Shown here: piece by piece, positions 30,670-37,485 of the stretch | How the letters are laid out: each line of letters starts with the position of its first letter | Position numbering within the stretch: the stretch's first letter is position 1 | Assembly (NCBI GenBank): GCA_910584905.1 | Contig: CAJUCQ010000056.1 | Span: forward strand, 1 to 37,485 | DNA: 37,485 bases | Reading direction: 5' to 3' | Source of the DNA: an uncultured Muribaculaceae bacterium | GTDB lineage: Bacteria > Bacteroidota > Bacteroidia > Bacteroidales > Muribaculaceae | The notes under the pieces: model-generated | Database searches by the model: none | Seen by the model: only the letters and a program-made list of their open reading frames with translations | What the model was told of the DNA's origin: nothing | Program-made: the position numbers and the translations under genes

Positions 30670-33051
30670 ATGAAAAAAGTAATTCTGGGTGCGGCGTTGC
30701 TTGCATGCCTGACAGCCGGCGCACAGCAACCCAAAGTGTACATCGCCTTCCAATGGCACATGCACCAGCCAATCTACACTCCGGGGGAGACAGTAATGGA
30801 AACCCATGCCGGAGGCTCTCTTAGCTATGACCTGCTCGATGTGTTCACCTCCCGCACGGGCGCTTACACCAACTGGCCCGCACAGGCCGTGGACAAACTC
30901 ATAGCGGCCGACCTTCCCGGCGGCGCTCAGGTGTCGTTCTCGGGTTCTCTTGTCGAGAACCTCAATGTCATCGAGAAGTCGACCAAGCACTTTCAGGGCT
31001 GGAAAAAGCACTGGACCGACTACATCTCCAAGAAGACGGCCCAAGGCAATCCGCGCATCGACATGGTAGCCTTCGGCTACTATCACCCTCTGATGGCTCT
31101 TATCGACGAAGAAGACGCGCGCCGCCAGATACGCAAACACCGCGAATGCTTCGCCGAAAATTTCCCGGGTATGTCCTATTCCAAAGGCATCTTCCCTCCC
31201 GAGAACGCTTTTGAGGAACACATGATTCCGGCCCTCGTAAAAGAGGGCATCGAGTGGGCCATGGTCGACAACTCGCACTTCGACCGTACGGCCACGGGTT
31301 ATCCGTGGGTGAAAGGCGTGTCTATCGTCGAGCCGAACAAGGCTGATATTCTGAACGCCAATCCCGAGGACTGGGTCCACATCGAGGGACTCTACTGCCC
31401 CGGGCATATCTCCGCCGGCTGGGGCCACCGCCCACACTGGATGAAATATGTCGACCCGTCGGACGGCAAAGAATACAGGATTATCGCCGTGCCGACGTCG
31501 CTGGTGTTCGGCAACGAAGACGGACGCGGCGGCTTCGGCGCCCTGCAGTACGAGAAGTGCATAAGCCAGCTTGAGGCATTCAATACCGACCCCGAACACC
31601 CGATTCTGGTGGTTCTTCACCACGACGGCGACAACCACGGCGGAGGCTCGGCAAGCTACTACGGCTCAAACTTCCAGAACTTTGTGGAGTGGCTCAAGGA
31701 CAACCCCACTCGCTTCGAATGCACGACCATACAGGACTACCTCGACCGCTTCCCGCCGTCGGACGACGACGTTATACACGTTGAGAGCGGCAGCTGGTGG
31801 GGAGCCGGCGCCGACCCCGAATTCCTGAAATGGAACGGCGACAAGGGCGAATATGCCGGAGCCTCCGAGCCCTACAGCCCCGACCACAACAGCTGGGGCA
31901 TCATCACCGCGGCATCAAACCACGTCAAGACCGCCGCGGCCATCGCTCCCGAAAACGCTGACGTCCGCGCCGCATGGGACGAACTGATGTGCGGCGAAAC
32001 AAGCTGCTACTGGTATTGGGACGGCACCGAGGAATGGGATTCCAAACCCGCCACAGCCGCCAACCTCGCAGTAGCGAAAGTGGCCTCTGTCGTAGCCTCC
32101 GGCGACGACACCACCGGGCCGTCCATCTATCACCCCCAGCGCGAGCCTTACAACCCCGGCGCAACGGAATGGGATATGGTCCAGCCCTCGGACTTCACCG
32201 TGTGGAGCTACGTCTATGACCTGAGCGGCCTGCGCTCTGTCAAGCTCAGATACCGCATCGACAAGGACGGCGTGAATCCCGTGGACTCGCATCAGAACGA
32301 GACCTACGAGGGAGGCGACGAAGTAGGGCCTTGGCAGGAAATCGAGATGTCCTCCAAGTCCATCGCCTCAATCACCAATCCGCTGCCCAAATACAAGGCC
32401 GAGGAATATTCCGCCCGGATCAAGGGGCTGAGCGATGTGCTCGTGGACTACTACATCGAGGCTACGGACGCCAAAGGCAACGTGTCGCGTTCGATGATTC
32501 TGCACGTCTACGTCGGCAACGGCAAAGGCTCTTCGCCTGTTGACCCGGAGAATCCCGACCAGCCTTCGGTGCTCGGGGCATACACGGTATATCCTGCCGA
32601 ACCCACTGTTGACGACGTCATCACCGTCACCGCTCCCAACGGACGCGAGGGCATGGTTCTCCACTGGGGCGTCAACAAGTTCGAAAAGCCTATCGAAGCC
32701 TATCTCCCCGCCTGTTCGCAGTATCACTCCGACGGGAAAGCCGCACGGACTCCGTTCACGCTCAACGGCGAGGGCAAATACGAAGTTAAAATCGGACCGT
32801 TCAACAATCCCTCGCAGGCTGTGGGCTATATCAGCTTCGTGACCAACACCGGCAATGACTGGGATAACAACGGCGGCCGGGATTATCAGATTGTCCTCAA
32901 GAAATCATCCGGCATCACGGCCGTCGAAGCCGATACGGATGCCGAGGCCGAGTACTACACGCTTCAGGGCGTGCGCGTGAGCCGTCCCGTATCCGGCATA
33001 TATCTGTGCCGCAAAGGGTCGAAGGTGACCAAGGTCATCATCCGCGACTAA
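30670..33051 (+). CDS. Secreted GH57-family enzyme with T9SS-like C-terminal signal
   Basis: 793 residues. Signal peptide at 1-18 (TAGA, then QQPK). Glycoside hydrolase family 57 domain at about 22-420, with HMHQP at 30-34, a probable nucleophile Glu178 in FPPENAF, and acid/base region HHDGDN at 317-322 (Asp319). GH57 enzymes act on alpha-glucans (amylase, amylopullulanase, glucanotransferase, branching). Then come an Ig-like region (about 500-630) and a carbohydrate-binding-like domain (about 637-745). The last 46 residues (748-793), with EYYTLQGVRV, GIYLCRKG and KVTKVIIRD, resemble the type A T9SS sorting domain. It would be exported by Sec and then T9SS. Single gene with its own -7 box and terminator. 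Confidence 0.87.
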   Translation: MKKVILGAALLACLTAGAQQPKVYIAFQWHMHQPIYTPGETVMETHAGGSLSYDLLDVFTSRTGAYTNWPAQAVDKLIAADLPGGAQVSFSGSLVENLNVIEKSTKHFQGWKKHWTDYISKKTAQGNPRIDMVAFGYYHPLMALIDEEDARRQIRKHRECFAENFPGMSYSKGIFPPENAFEEHMIPALVKEGIEWAMVDNSHFDRTATGYPWVKGVSIVEPNKADILNANPEDWVHIEGLYCPGHISAGWGHRPHWMKYVDPSDGKEYRIIAVPTSLVFGNEDGRGGFGALQYEKCISQLEAFNTDPEHPILVVLHHDGDNHGGGSASYYGSNFQNFVEWLKDNPTRFECTTIQDYLDRFPPSDDDVIHVESGSWWGAGADPEFLKWNGDKGEYAGASEPYSPDHNSWGIITAASNHVKTAAAIAPENADVRAAWDELMCGETSCYWYWDGTEEWDSKPATAANLAVAKVASVVASGDDTTGPSIYHPQREPYNPGATEWDMVQPSDFTVWSYVYDLSGLRSVKLRYRIDKDGVNPVDSHQNETYEGGDEVGPWQEIEMSSKSIASITNPLPKYKAEEYSARIKGLSDVLVDYYIEATDAKGNVSRSMILHVYVGNGKGSSPVDPENPDQPSVLGAYTVYPAEPTVDDVITVTAPNGREGMVLHWGVNKFEKPIEAYLPACSQYHSDGKAARTPFTLNGEGKYEVKIGPFNNPSQAVGYISFVTNTGNDWDNNGGRDYQIVLKKSSGITAVEADTDAEAEYYTLQGVRVSRPVSGIYLCRKGSKVTKVIIRD

Positions 33052-33080
33052 GCCCCGAAGCCACTCCGGCAGACGCAACA

Positions 33081-33140
33081 CTCCGCAAAGACAGTCCTTC
33101 CCCCCCGTTATCGGGAAGACTTCTTTGCGGAGCGTTTTTT
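33081..33140 (+). terminator. Terminator after GH57 gene
   Basis: Arms CTCCGCAAAGA (33081-33091) and TCTTTGCGGAG (33122-33132) with an inner CTTCCC/GGGAAG stem, followed by CGTTTTTT. Confidence 0.88.
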
Positions 33141-33183
33141 GCGAGTCCGAGCGGCGGCCTTTCAGTTTGTTTAACGTGTGAAA

Positions 33184-33215
33184 TTTGCTTTTGGAGCTGA
33201 TTTTAGCTATTTTTG
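33184..33215 (+). promoter_or_regulatory. Promoter for ftsX cluster
   Basis: TTTG (33184-33187) and TATTTTTG (33208-33215), 20 bp apart. The leader contains a short hairpin, GGCGTCG-CCG-CGACGCC (33235-33251), of unknown role. The rest of 33141-33276 shows nothing else. Confidence 0.7.
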
Positions 33216-33276
33216 CACGATTTTAGGAAAACCCGGCGTCGCCGCGACGCCCTCCATTTTGCCCCGGCACATCCAA

Positions 33277-34158
33277 ATGAGTCAGACCCGCTCGAAACGC
33301 ATCTCAACCTTCGGCTCCCAGCTCACATCCATTGTAAGCGTGGCGCTCGTGCTTCTGCTACTCGGCCTTGTGGCTATGGCCGGCCTGACCGGCCGCGGCC
33401 TTACGGACGACGTTCGCCGCAATATCGGCTTCATCATCAAGATGGAGCGCGACGCCCCGGAGGCATCGCTCAACACGGTGAAGAAGGTGCTCGGAGGCGC
33501 GCCCTACGTCGAGCGCTATGTGTTTTCGTCGGCCGACGACATCATGGCCTCCGAGAGCGCGGCCCTCGGCGAGGACATCTCGGAGCTTATCGAGCTTAAT
33601 CCTTACAGCAGCGAGTACGACGTGCGCGTTCGTCCGGCTTACGCCAACATCGACAGCATCAACGCCATAATCCTTGAGGCGCGCACGCTTCCGGGCGTCG
33701 AGGAAATCATCACGGAGGCCGACGTCATCCGCGGCGTCGACACCACGTTCAAGCGCATCTCCGGGGTGCTTCTTATAGTCGCCGGGGTGCTTCTGATCAT
33801 ATCATTCGTGCTTATCAACAACACCGTGAGCCTGTCAATCTACTCACGGCGCTTCATCATACACACGATGCGGCTCGTGGGAGCCACGGGAGGCTTCATC
33901 CGCCGACCGTTCGTGCTCGCCGGCTGCCGCAACGGATTTGTGGCCGGTCTTACGGCCTGCGGCATCCTCGCCTGCGTCCGCGTCTATGCCGGAGAGCTCG
34001 AGCCGGAAATCGCGGCCTCCTCGCTCCCATGGTGGCCTACAATGAGCTGCGTTTTCGCGGCTACGGTCGCGCTTGGCATCATCCTCTGCGCCGCCGCCTC
34101 CATCTTCGCCACCGGGCGCCAGCTCCGCAGTACTTACGACGAAATGTTCCTGAAATGA
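33277..34158 (+). CDS. ftsX: Cell-division ABC-type permease FtsX
   Basis: 293-residue permease of the FtsX family. One N-terminal helix (about 16-36) is followed by an extracytoplasmic domain (about 40-160), then three C-terminal helices (about 165-185, 210-235, 250-280). With FtsE it controls peptidoglycan hydrolases at division. ftsE is not in the window, as is usual in Bacteroidetes. Start at 33277 (MSQTRSKRISTFGSQ) is chosen because upstream in-frame codons overlap the promoter. The stop overlaps the DUF3098 start (ATGA). Confidence 0.9.
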   Translation: MSQTRSKRISTFGSQLTSIVSVALVLLLLGLVAMAGLTGRGLTDDVRRNIGFIIKMERDAPEASLNTVKKVLGGAPYVERYVFSSADDIMASESAALGEDISELIELNPYSSEYDVRVRPAYANIDSINAIILEARTLPGVEEIITEADVIRGVDTTFKRISGVLLIVAGVLLIISFVLINNTVSLSIYSRRFIIHTMRLVGATGGFIRRPFVLAGCRNGFVAGLTACGILACVRVYAGELEPEIAASSLPWWPTMSCVFAATVALGIILCAAASIFATGRQLRSTYDEMFLK

Positions 34159-34415
34159 AAAGAGACAACAAAGAGACCCTTCAGCGCGAGAGCGCCACGG
34201 AAAAGCCCCTCGGGCGCAATAATTTCATAGCCATGACTGTGGCCGGGCTGATGATTGTCGTCGGCTTCGCGCTGATGCTCGGAAGCGCCAACGGCGTCGA
34301 CGGCATGTTCAACCCGGATATTTTCAGCACACGCCGCATCGTCGTGGGGCCGCTCATCGCCTTCCTCGGCTTTGCCGGCATGGGCGCGGCCATCATCCTC
34401 AGACCAAAGAAGTGA
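34155..34415 (+). CDS. DUF3098 small membrane protein
   Basis: 86 residues with a charged N-terminus and two transmembrane helices (about 26-43 and 63-82), matching the DUF3098 family found almost always between ftsX and uppP in Bacteroidetes. Contains FNPDIFSTRRIVVGPLIAF. Function unknown; the 4-base overlap with ftsX suggests it acts with FtsX or in envelope assembly. Confidence 0.88.
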   Translation: MKRDNKETLQRESATEKPLGRNNFIAMTVAGLMIVVGFALMLGSANGVDGMFNPDIFSTRRIVVGPLIAFLGFAGMGAAIILRPKK

Positions 34416-34504
34416 GCCCCGCGGGCCGACGCGCCTGCCGCCTCCCCCTCCCCCCCGAACACATTAATCCGCGCCCGCCCAGCCGGGCCATTCCCCCATC
34501 AGCA

Positions 34505-35362
34505 ATGGACATTATCACCGCCCTTATCCTCGGCATCGTTCAGGGCCTTGCCGAATATCTGCCCGTGAGCTCCTCGGGCCATCTTGAAATTTTCCGCCAG
34601 ATACTCGGGCTCAAACTCGACGGCGCCGAAAGCCTCGAATTCGATATCATCCTGCATGCGGCCACGGTGCTGAGCACGGTAGTGGTGCTTTGGAAGGAGT
34701 TGCGCCCGATGATTGTGAGCTTTTTCACCTTCCGCCGCGACTCGAACTTCACGTATGTGTGCAAGATTCTCGTGTCGTGCATTCCTATCCTTATCGTCGG
34801 GCTGTGCTTCAAGGATACCATCGAGACTTATCTTTTCGGGCAGGGCCTCAGCGTCGTAGGCTGGTGTCTGCTTGCGACAGCGGCGCTTCTGAGCTTCTCG
34901 TATTTCTTCCGCACGCGTCCGCTTGAAGATGCAGGGCGTATCAAGCAGCCCTACACCCCGCGCGACATCAGCTATGCCGACGCCTTCATCATCGGCTGTG
35001 CGCAGTCCGTGGCCATCCTCCCGGGCCTTTCGCGCTCCGGCACGACCATAGCCACGGGCATTCTCCTCGGCGACAAGCGCGAGGAAGTGGCCAAATTCTC
35101 GTTTCTGATGGTGATTATCCCCATCCTCGGCGAGGCATTGCTTCAGCTCAAGGACATCATCTTTGAAGAAAGCGCGCAGGCCGCAGAAAGCACAATCGGC
35201 TGGGCTCCGCTGCTGACCGGCTTCCTCGCATCGTTTATTGTCGGTTGCATCGCCTGCAAATGGATGCTGGCCATCGTGCGCAAGGGCAAGCTCATATGGT
35301 TTGCGCTCTATTGCCTTCTCGCCGGCATCACGTGCATACTCTTCAACTACGGAATAATCTGA
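34505..35362 (+). CDS. uppP: Undecaprenyl-diphosphate phosphatase
   Basis: Recycles undecaprenyl diphosphate to the monophosphate carrier needed for peptidoglycan and O-antigen synthesis; also gives bacitracin resistance. The 285-residue inner-membrane protein shows IVQGLAEYLPVSSSGH (Gln13, Glu17, Ser22-24, His26) and LPGLSRSGTTI (Arg177), the two catalytic motifs. ATG at 34505 is the only start that fits the family N-terminus (MDIITALILGIVQG). truB follows 8 bp later. Confidence 0.96.
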   Translation: MDIITALILGIVQGLAEYLPVSSSGHLEIFRQILGLKLDGAESLEFDIILHAATVLSTVVVLWKELRPMIVSFFTFRRDSNFTYVCKILVSCIPILIVGLCFKDTIETYLFGQGLSVVGWCLLATAALLSFSYFFRTRPLEDAGRIKQPYTPRDISYADAFIIGCAQSVAILPGLSRSGTTIATGILLGDKREEVAKFSFLMVIIPILGEALLQLKDIIFEESAQAAESTIGWAPLLTGFLASFIVGCIACKWMLAIVRKGKLIWFALYCLLAGITCILFNYGII

Positions 35363-35370
35363 ATCCTCCC

Positions 35371-36075
35371 ATGAATTTCATCGAAGGAGAAATACTCTAT
35401 ATCGACAAGCCGCTCGAATGGACCTCGTTCGACGCCGTAAAGCGCGTGCGCAGCGCCCTTACCCGGCGCATGCACGTGAAAAAGCTCAAGGTGGGCCATG
35501 CGGGCACCCTCGACCCTCTCGCCACGGGCGTGATAATCGTGTGCACGGGCCGGGCCACCAAACGCATCGAAGAGCTTCAGGCCGGCGTCAAGGAATATGT
35601 CGCCACAATAGCCCTCGGAGCCACAACCCCGTCGTTCGATCTCGAGACAGCCATCGACGCCACCTACCCCACGGCCCATATCACCCGCGAACTCACCGAA
35701 GAGGTGCTCGGGCGCTTCCGCGGGCGCATCGAGCAGGTTCCGCCGGCCTATTCGGCCTGCAAGGTCGACGGCCACCGCGCCTACGACCTCGCCCGCAAAG
35801 GCAAAGACGTGGACCTCAAGGCCAAGATACTGGTCATCGACGAGCTTGAGCTCCTGAGCTTCAGCCCCGAGGCAATCACCGTGCGCGTAGTGTGCAGCAA
35901 AGGGACGTATATCCGCGCCCTCGCCCGCGACATCGGCGCGGCCCTCGGCTCCGGCGGCCACCTTACGGCCCTTCGGCGCACACGCGTCGGCGACGTCAGC
36001 GTCGACGACTGCCTGAGCATCGAGCAGGTGACCGAGCTTATCCGCTGCGTCGACATCGAAATGCCGTCAGTCTGA
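35371..36075 (+). CDS. truB: tRNA pseudouridine-55 synthase
   Basis: Makes pseudouridine 55 in the T loop of tRNAs. 234 residues, a short Bacteroidetes-type TruB without an extended PUA domain. Catalytic Asp48 lies in KVGHAGTLDPLATG. Also visible: QVPPAYSACKVDGHRAYDLAR and CSKGTYIRALARDIG. Cytoplasmic. It sits between uppP (8 bp upstream) and queA (57 bp downstream), a conserved order. Confidence 0.96.
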   Translation: MNFIEGEILYIDKPLEWTSFDAVKRVRSALTRRMHVKKLKVGHAGTLDPLATGVIIVCTGRATKRIEELQAGVKEYVATIALGATTPSFDLETAIDATYPTAHITRELTEEVLGRFRGRIEQVPPAYSACKVDGHRAYDLARKGKDVDLKAKILVIDELELLSFSPEAITVRVVCSKGTYIRALARDIGAALGSGGHLTALRRTRVGDVSVDDCLSIEQVTELIRCVDIEMPSV

Positions 36076-36132
36076 AACCAATCATACACATTATCAAACC
36101 CCTCTCCCCTCCTCCACTCCCCGTAAACAGAA

Positions 36133-37182
36133 ATGAAACTCTCACAATTCAACTTCGACCTCCCGAACGAGCTGATTGCTGAACATCCTGTCGCCCAGCG
36201 CGATCAGGCGCGCCTGATGGTTGTAAACCGCAAGACAGGCGAAATCTCCCACCACGTTTTCACCGAGATTCTTGACTTCTATGACGAAGGCGACGTAATG
36301 GTGTTCAACAACACGCGCGTCTTCCCCGCTCTTCTTTACGGCAATAAGGAAAAGACCGGCGCGCGCATCGAGGTGTTCCTCCTGCGCGAACTCAGCGCCG
36401 AGAACAAATTCTGGGACGTGCTTGTAGAGCCGGCACGCAAAATCCGTATCGGCAACAAGCTCTACTTCGGCGATGACGACTCGCTCGTGGCTGAGGTAAT
36501 CGACAACACCACATCCCGCGGCCGCACGCTCCGTTTCCTCTACGACGGCCCCCACGACGAGTTCAAGGAAGCGCTCTATGCTTTGGGCCACACGCCCCTG
36601 CCTCCCTACATCAAACGCGAGCCGGAGCCCCGTGACATCGAGGACTACCAGTGTATCTTCGCCGAAGTCGAAGGCGCCGTAGTGGCTCCGGGCGCAGGCC
36701 TGCACTTCTCGCGCGAGCTTCTCACGCGCCTTGAAATCAAGGGCATCAAACGCGCCAACATCACCATCCACAGCGGGCTGGGCGTGTTCCGCGAAATTGA
36801 TGTCGAGGACCTCACCAAACATCGCATGGACTCTGAGCAGATGGAAGCCTCGCTCGAACTCGTAGCCACGGTGAACGAGGCCAAGGACTCGGGGCGTCAG
36901 GTATGCGCCGTCGGCACGTCGGTGCTCCGCGCCATCTCCACGGCCGAGAGCATGGGCGGCCACATGAAGACCTATTCAGGCTGGACCAACAAGTTTATCT
37001 TCCCGCCCTACGACTTCAACGTGTGCTCGTCGCTTCTGACCAACTTCCATATGCCCTACTCCACGATGCTGATGATGGTTGCCGCATTCGGTGGCTACAG
37101 CCTCGTGATGAAAGCCTATGAGGAAGCCGTCAGCAACAAATACCGCTTCGGAGCTTACGGCGACGCAATGCTGATTCTATAA
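36133..37182 (+). CDS. queA: SAM:tRNA ribosyltransferase-isomerase (queuosine)
   Basis: Transfers and rearranges the ribosyl group of S-adenosylmethionine onto preQ1 in tRNA, giving epoxyqueuosine. 349 residues. Family motifs: FDLPNELIAEHPVAQRDQAR at the N-terminus, GDVMVFNNTRVFPALLYG, GHTPLPPYIKR, APGAGLHFSRELLTRLE and LLTNFHMPYSTMLMMVAAFGG. Last gene of the ftsX-to-queA cluster; a long hairpin follows 21 bp after the stop. No preQ1-riboswitch-like element is evident in the 57 bp before it. Confidence 0.97.
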   Translation: MKLSQFNFDLPNELIAEHPVAQRDQARLMVVNRKTGEISHHVFTEILDFYDEGDVMVFNNTRVFPALLYGNKEKTGARIEVFLLRELSAENKFWDVLVEPARKIRIGNKLYFGDDDSLVAEVIDNTTSRGRTLRFLYDGPHDEFKEALYALGHTPLPPYIKREPEPRDIEDYQCIFAEVEGAVVAPGAGLHFSRELLTRLEIKGIKRANITIHSGLGVFREIDVEDLTKHRMDSEQMEASLELVATVNEAKDSGRQVCAVGTSVLRAISTAESMGGHMKTYSGWTNKFIFPPYDFNVCSSLLTNFHMPYSTMLMMVAAFGGYSLVMKAYEEAVSNKYRFGAYGDAMLIL

Positions 37183-37356
37183 CAGGGATATAGTATACTT
37201 TTGACAGGGAGAGACTGAGTCGAATTGAATTACGACTCAGTCTCTCCCTGTAATATCCGGCTGTGTTTAGATGATTAATCGCATCCGTACTGCGTTGGCG
37301 GATGGATGTTTGCAGTGGAGAGGTGTCGTGTGTAAACAATTGATTTCTAACGAAAT
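37183..37356. other. Non-coding stretch between queA and the right terminal repeat
   Basis: With the terminal repeat this makes about 300 bases without a convincing gene. It contains the long hairpin (37204-37251) and one arm of a 14-bp inverted repeat (37277-37290). A minus-strand frame crossing this region runs through the hairpin and the queA end and is not credible. No -33/-7 promoter pair is seen on either strand. Confidence 0.6.
37204..37251 (+). terminator. Long perfect hairpin after queA
   Basis: Nineteen-base arms (37204-37222 and 37233-37251) pair perfectly around the loop AATTGAATTA. A T-tract is absent after it on the plus strand (TAATATCC) and on the minus strand. It probably ends or stabilises the queA transcript, but is longer than an ordinary terminator. 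Confidence 0.6.
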
Positions 37357-37370
37357 GTACGGATGCGATT
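37277..37370. repeat. 14-bp inverted repeat spaced 66 bp, at the repeat boundary
   Basis: AATCGCATCCGTAC (37277-37290) and GTACGGATGCGATT (37357-37370) are perfect inverted copies. The right arm is also the inner end of the right terminal repeat. Neither a target-site duplication nor an internal ORF is seen. Confidence 0.75.
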
Positions 37371-37475
37371 CAATGCTATTAACTTAAGGCCTCATAGCGC
37401 TTGTCTGTAGTTAGTCAAAGTAACATATTTTCCGCTTGCCTTTATATTTCTGAACACTCGCGCATTGTGCCTGTC
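37357..37475. repeat. Right copy of the 119-bp terminal inverted repeat
   Basis: Reverse complement of 1-119 with two mismatches, both within the innermost 8 bases. Ten further bases (37476-37485) continue outward on this side only because the left end of the window stops 10 bases sooner. Read outward, both ends enter the same sequence. Confidence 0.9.
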
Positions 37476-37485
37476 GGGGATTATC

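Noticed and set aside
37130..37339. 69-codon minus-strand frame at the right end
   Set aside because: Overlaps the end of queA and runs through the perfect hairpin; no promoter and no motif.
37277..37370. A MITE with 14-bp terminal repeats
   Set aside because: No target-site duplication flanks it, and one arm belongs to the larger terminal repeat; kept only as an inverted repeat.

Overview
This window looks like a chromosomal contig from a member of the Bacteroidota, most likely order Bacteroidales. It is GC-rich (about 60% by eye). Most intergenic gaps carry the Bacteroidetes promoter pattern (-33 TTTG, about 20 bp, -7 TAnnTTTG), and Shine-Dalgarno sequences are scarce. The gene content agrees: type IX secretion genes, a bacterial serine palmitoyltransferase, a TonB receptor with a carboxypeptidase-like N-terminal domain, a DUF5074/YncE propeller lipoprotein, and the conserved order ftsX-DUF3098-uppP-truB-queA. 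I see no integrase, transposase, phage gene, CRISPR array or rRNA. The window is mostly core chromosome with a few less-characterised modules.

Layout. 1-192: the left copy of a 119-bp repeat that recurs inverted at the right end, then a GC-rich palindrome. 193-2973 (minus): a histidine-rich exported peptide followed by a TonB-dependent receptor with CxxC in its plug, possibly a metal-uptake pair. 3014-5502: menA (menaquinone) and a DUF1846 protein. 5511-9379: pyrG and yidC. 9441-10842: tRNA-Cys, then rpsF-rpsR-rplI. 10897-18024: a type IX secretion (T9SS) block in the order PorT-like, porP, gldK, gldL, gldM, gldN. 18081-20064: a BtuG-like propeller lipoprotein and a short-chain dehydrogenase fired from back-to-back promoters. 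20080-24148 (minus): sbcD-sbcC DNA-end nuclease. 24219-25539: serine palmitoyltransferase, preceded by a possible 12-codon leader peptide. 25582-28486: glyS-lemA-FKBP lipoprotein operon. 28512-30577: an EamA-type transporter translationally coupled to an uncharacterised ATP-grasp-like protein. 30607-33140: a secreted GH57 enzyme whose C-terminus looks like a T9SS sorting signal. 33184-37182: ftsX, DUF3098, uppP, truB, queA. 37183-37485: a long hairpin, a small inverted repeat and the right terminal repeat.

How the genes work together. The T9SS block encodes the trans-envelope motor (GldL/GldM), the periplasmic ring and lipoprotein (GldK/GldN) and outer-membrane parts (PorP, PorT-like). The GH57 enzyme is a plausible cargo, which would link the machine to polysaccharide use. 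The other genes serve envelope building (YidC, UppP, MenA, Spt, FtsX), translation (S6, S18, L9, GlyRS, tRNA-Cys, TruB, QueA) and DNA repair (SbcCD).

The least explained items are the terminal inverted repeats, the EamA/ATP-grasp pair, the His-rich peptide/TonB receptor pair, and several palindromes sitting on promoters. All homology statements come from reading motifs in the translated sequence; no database search was run.
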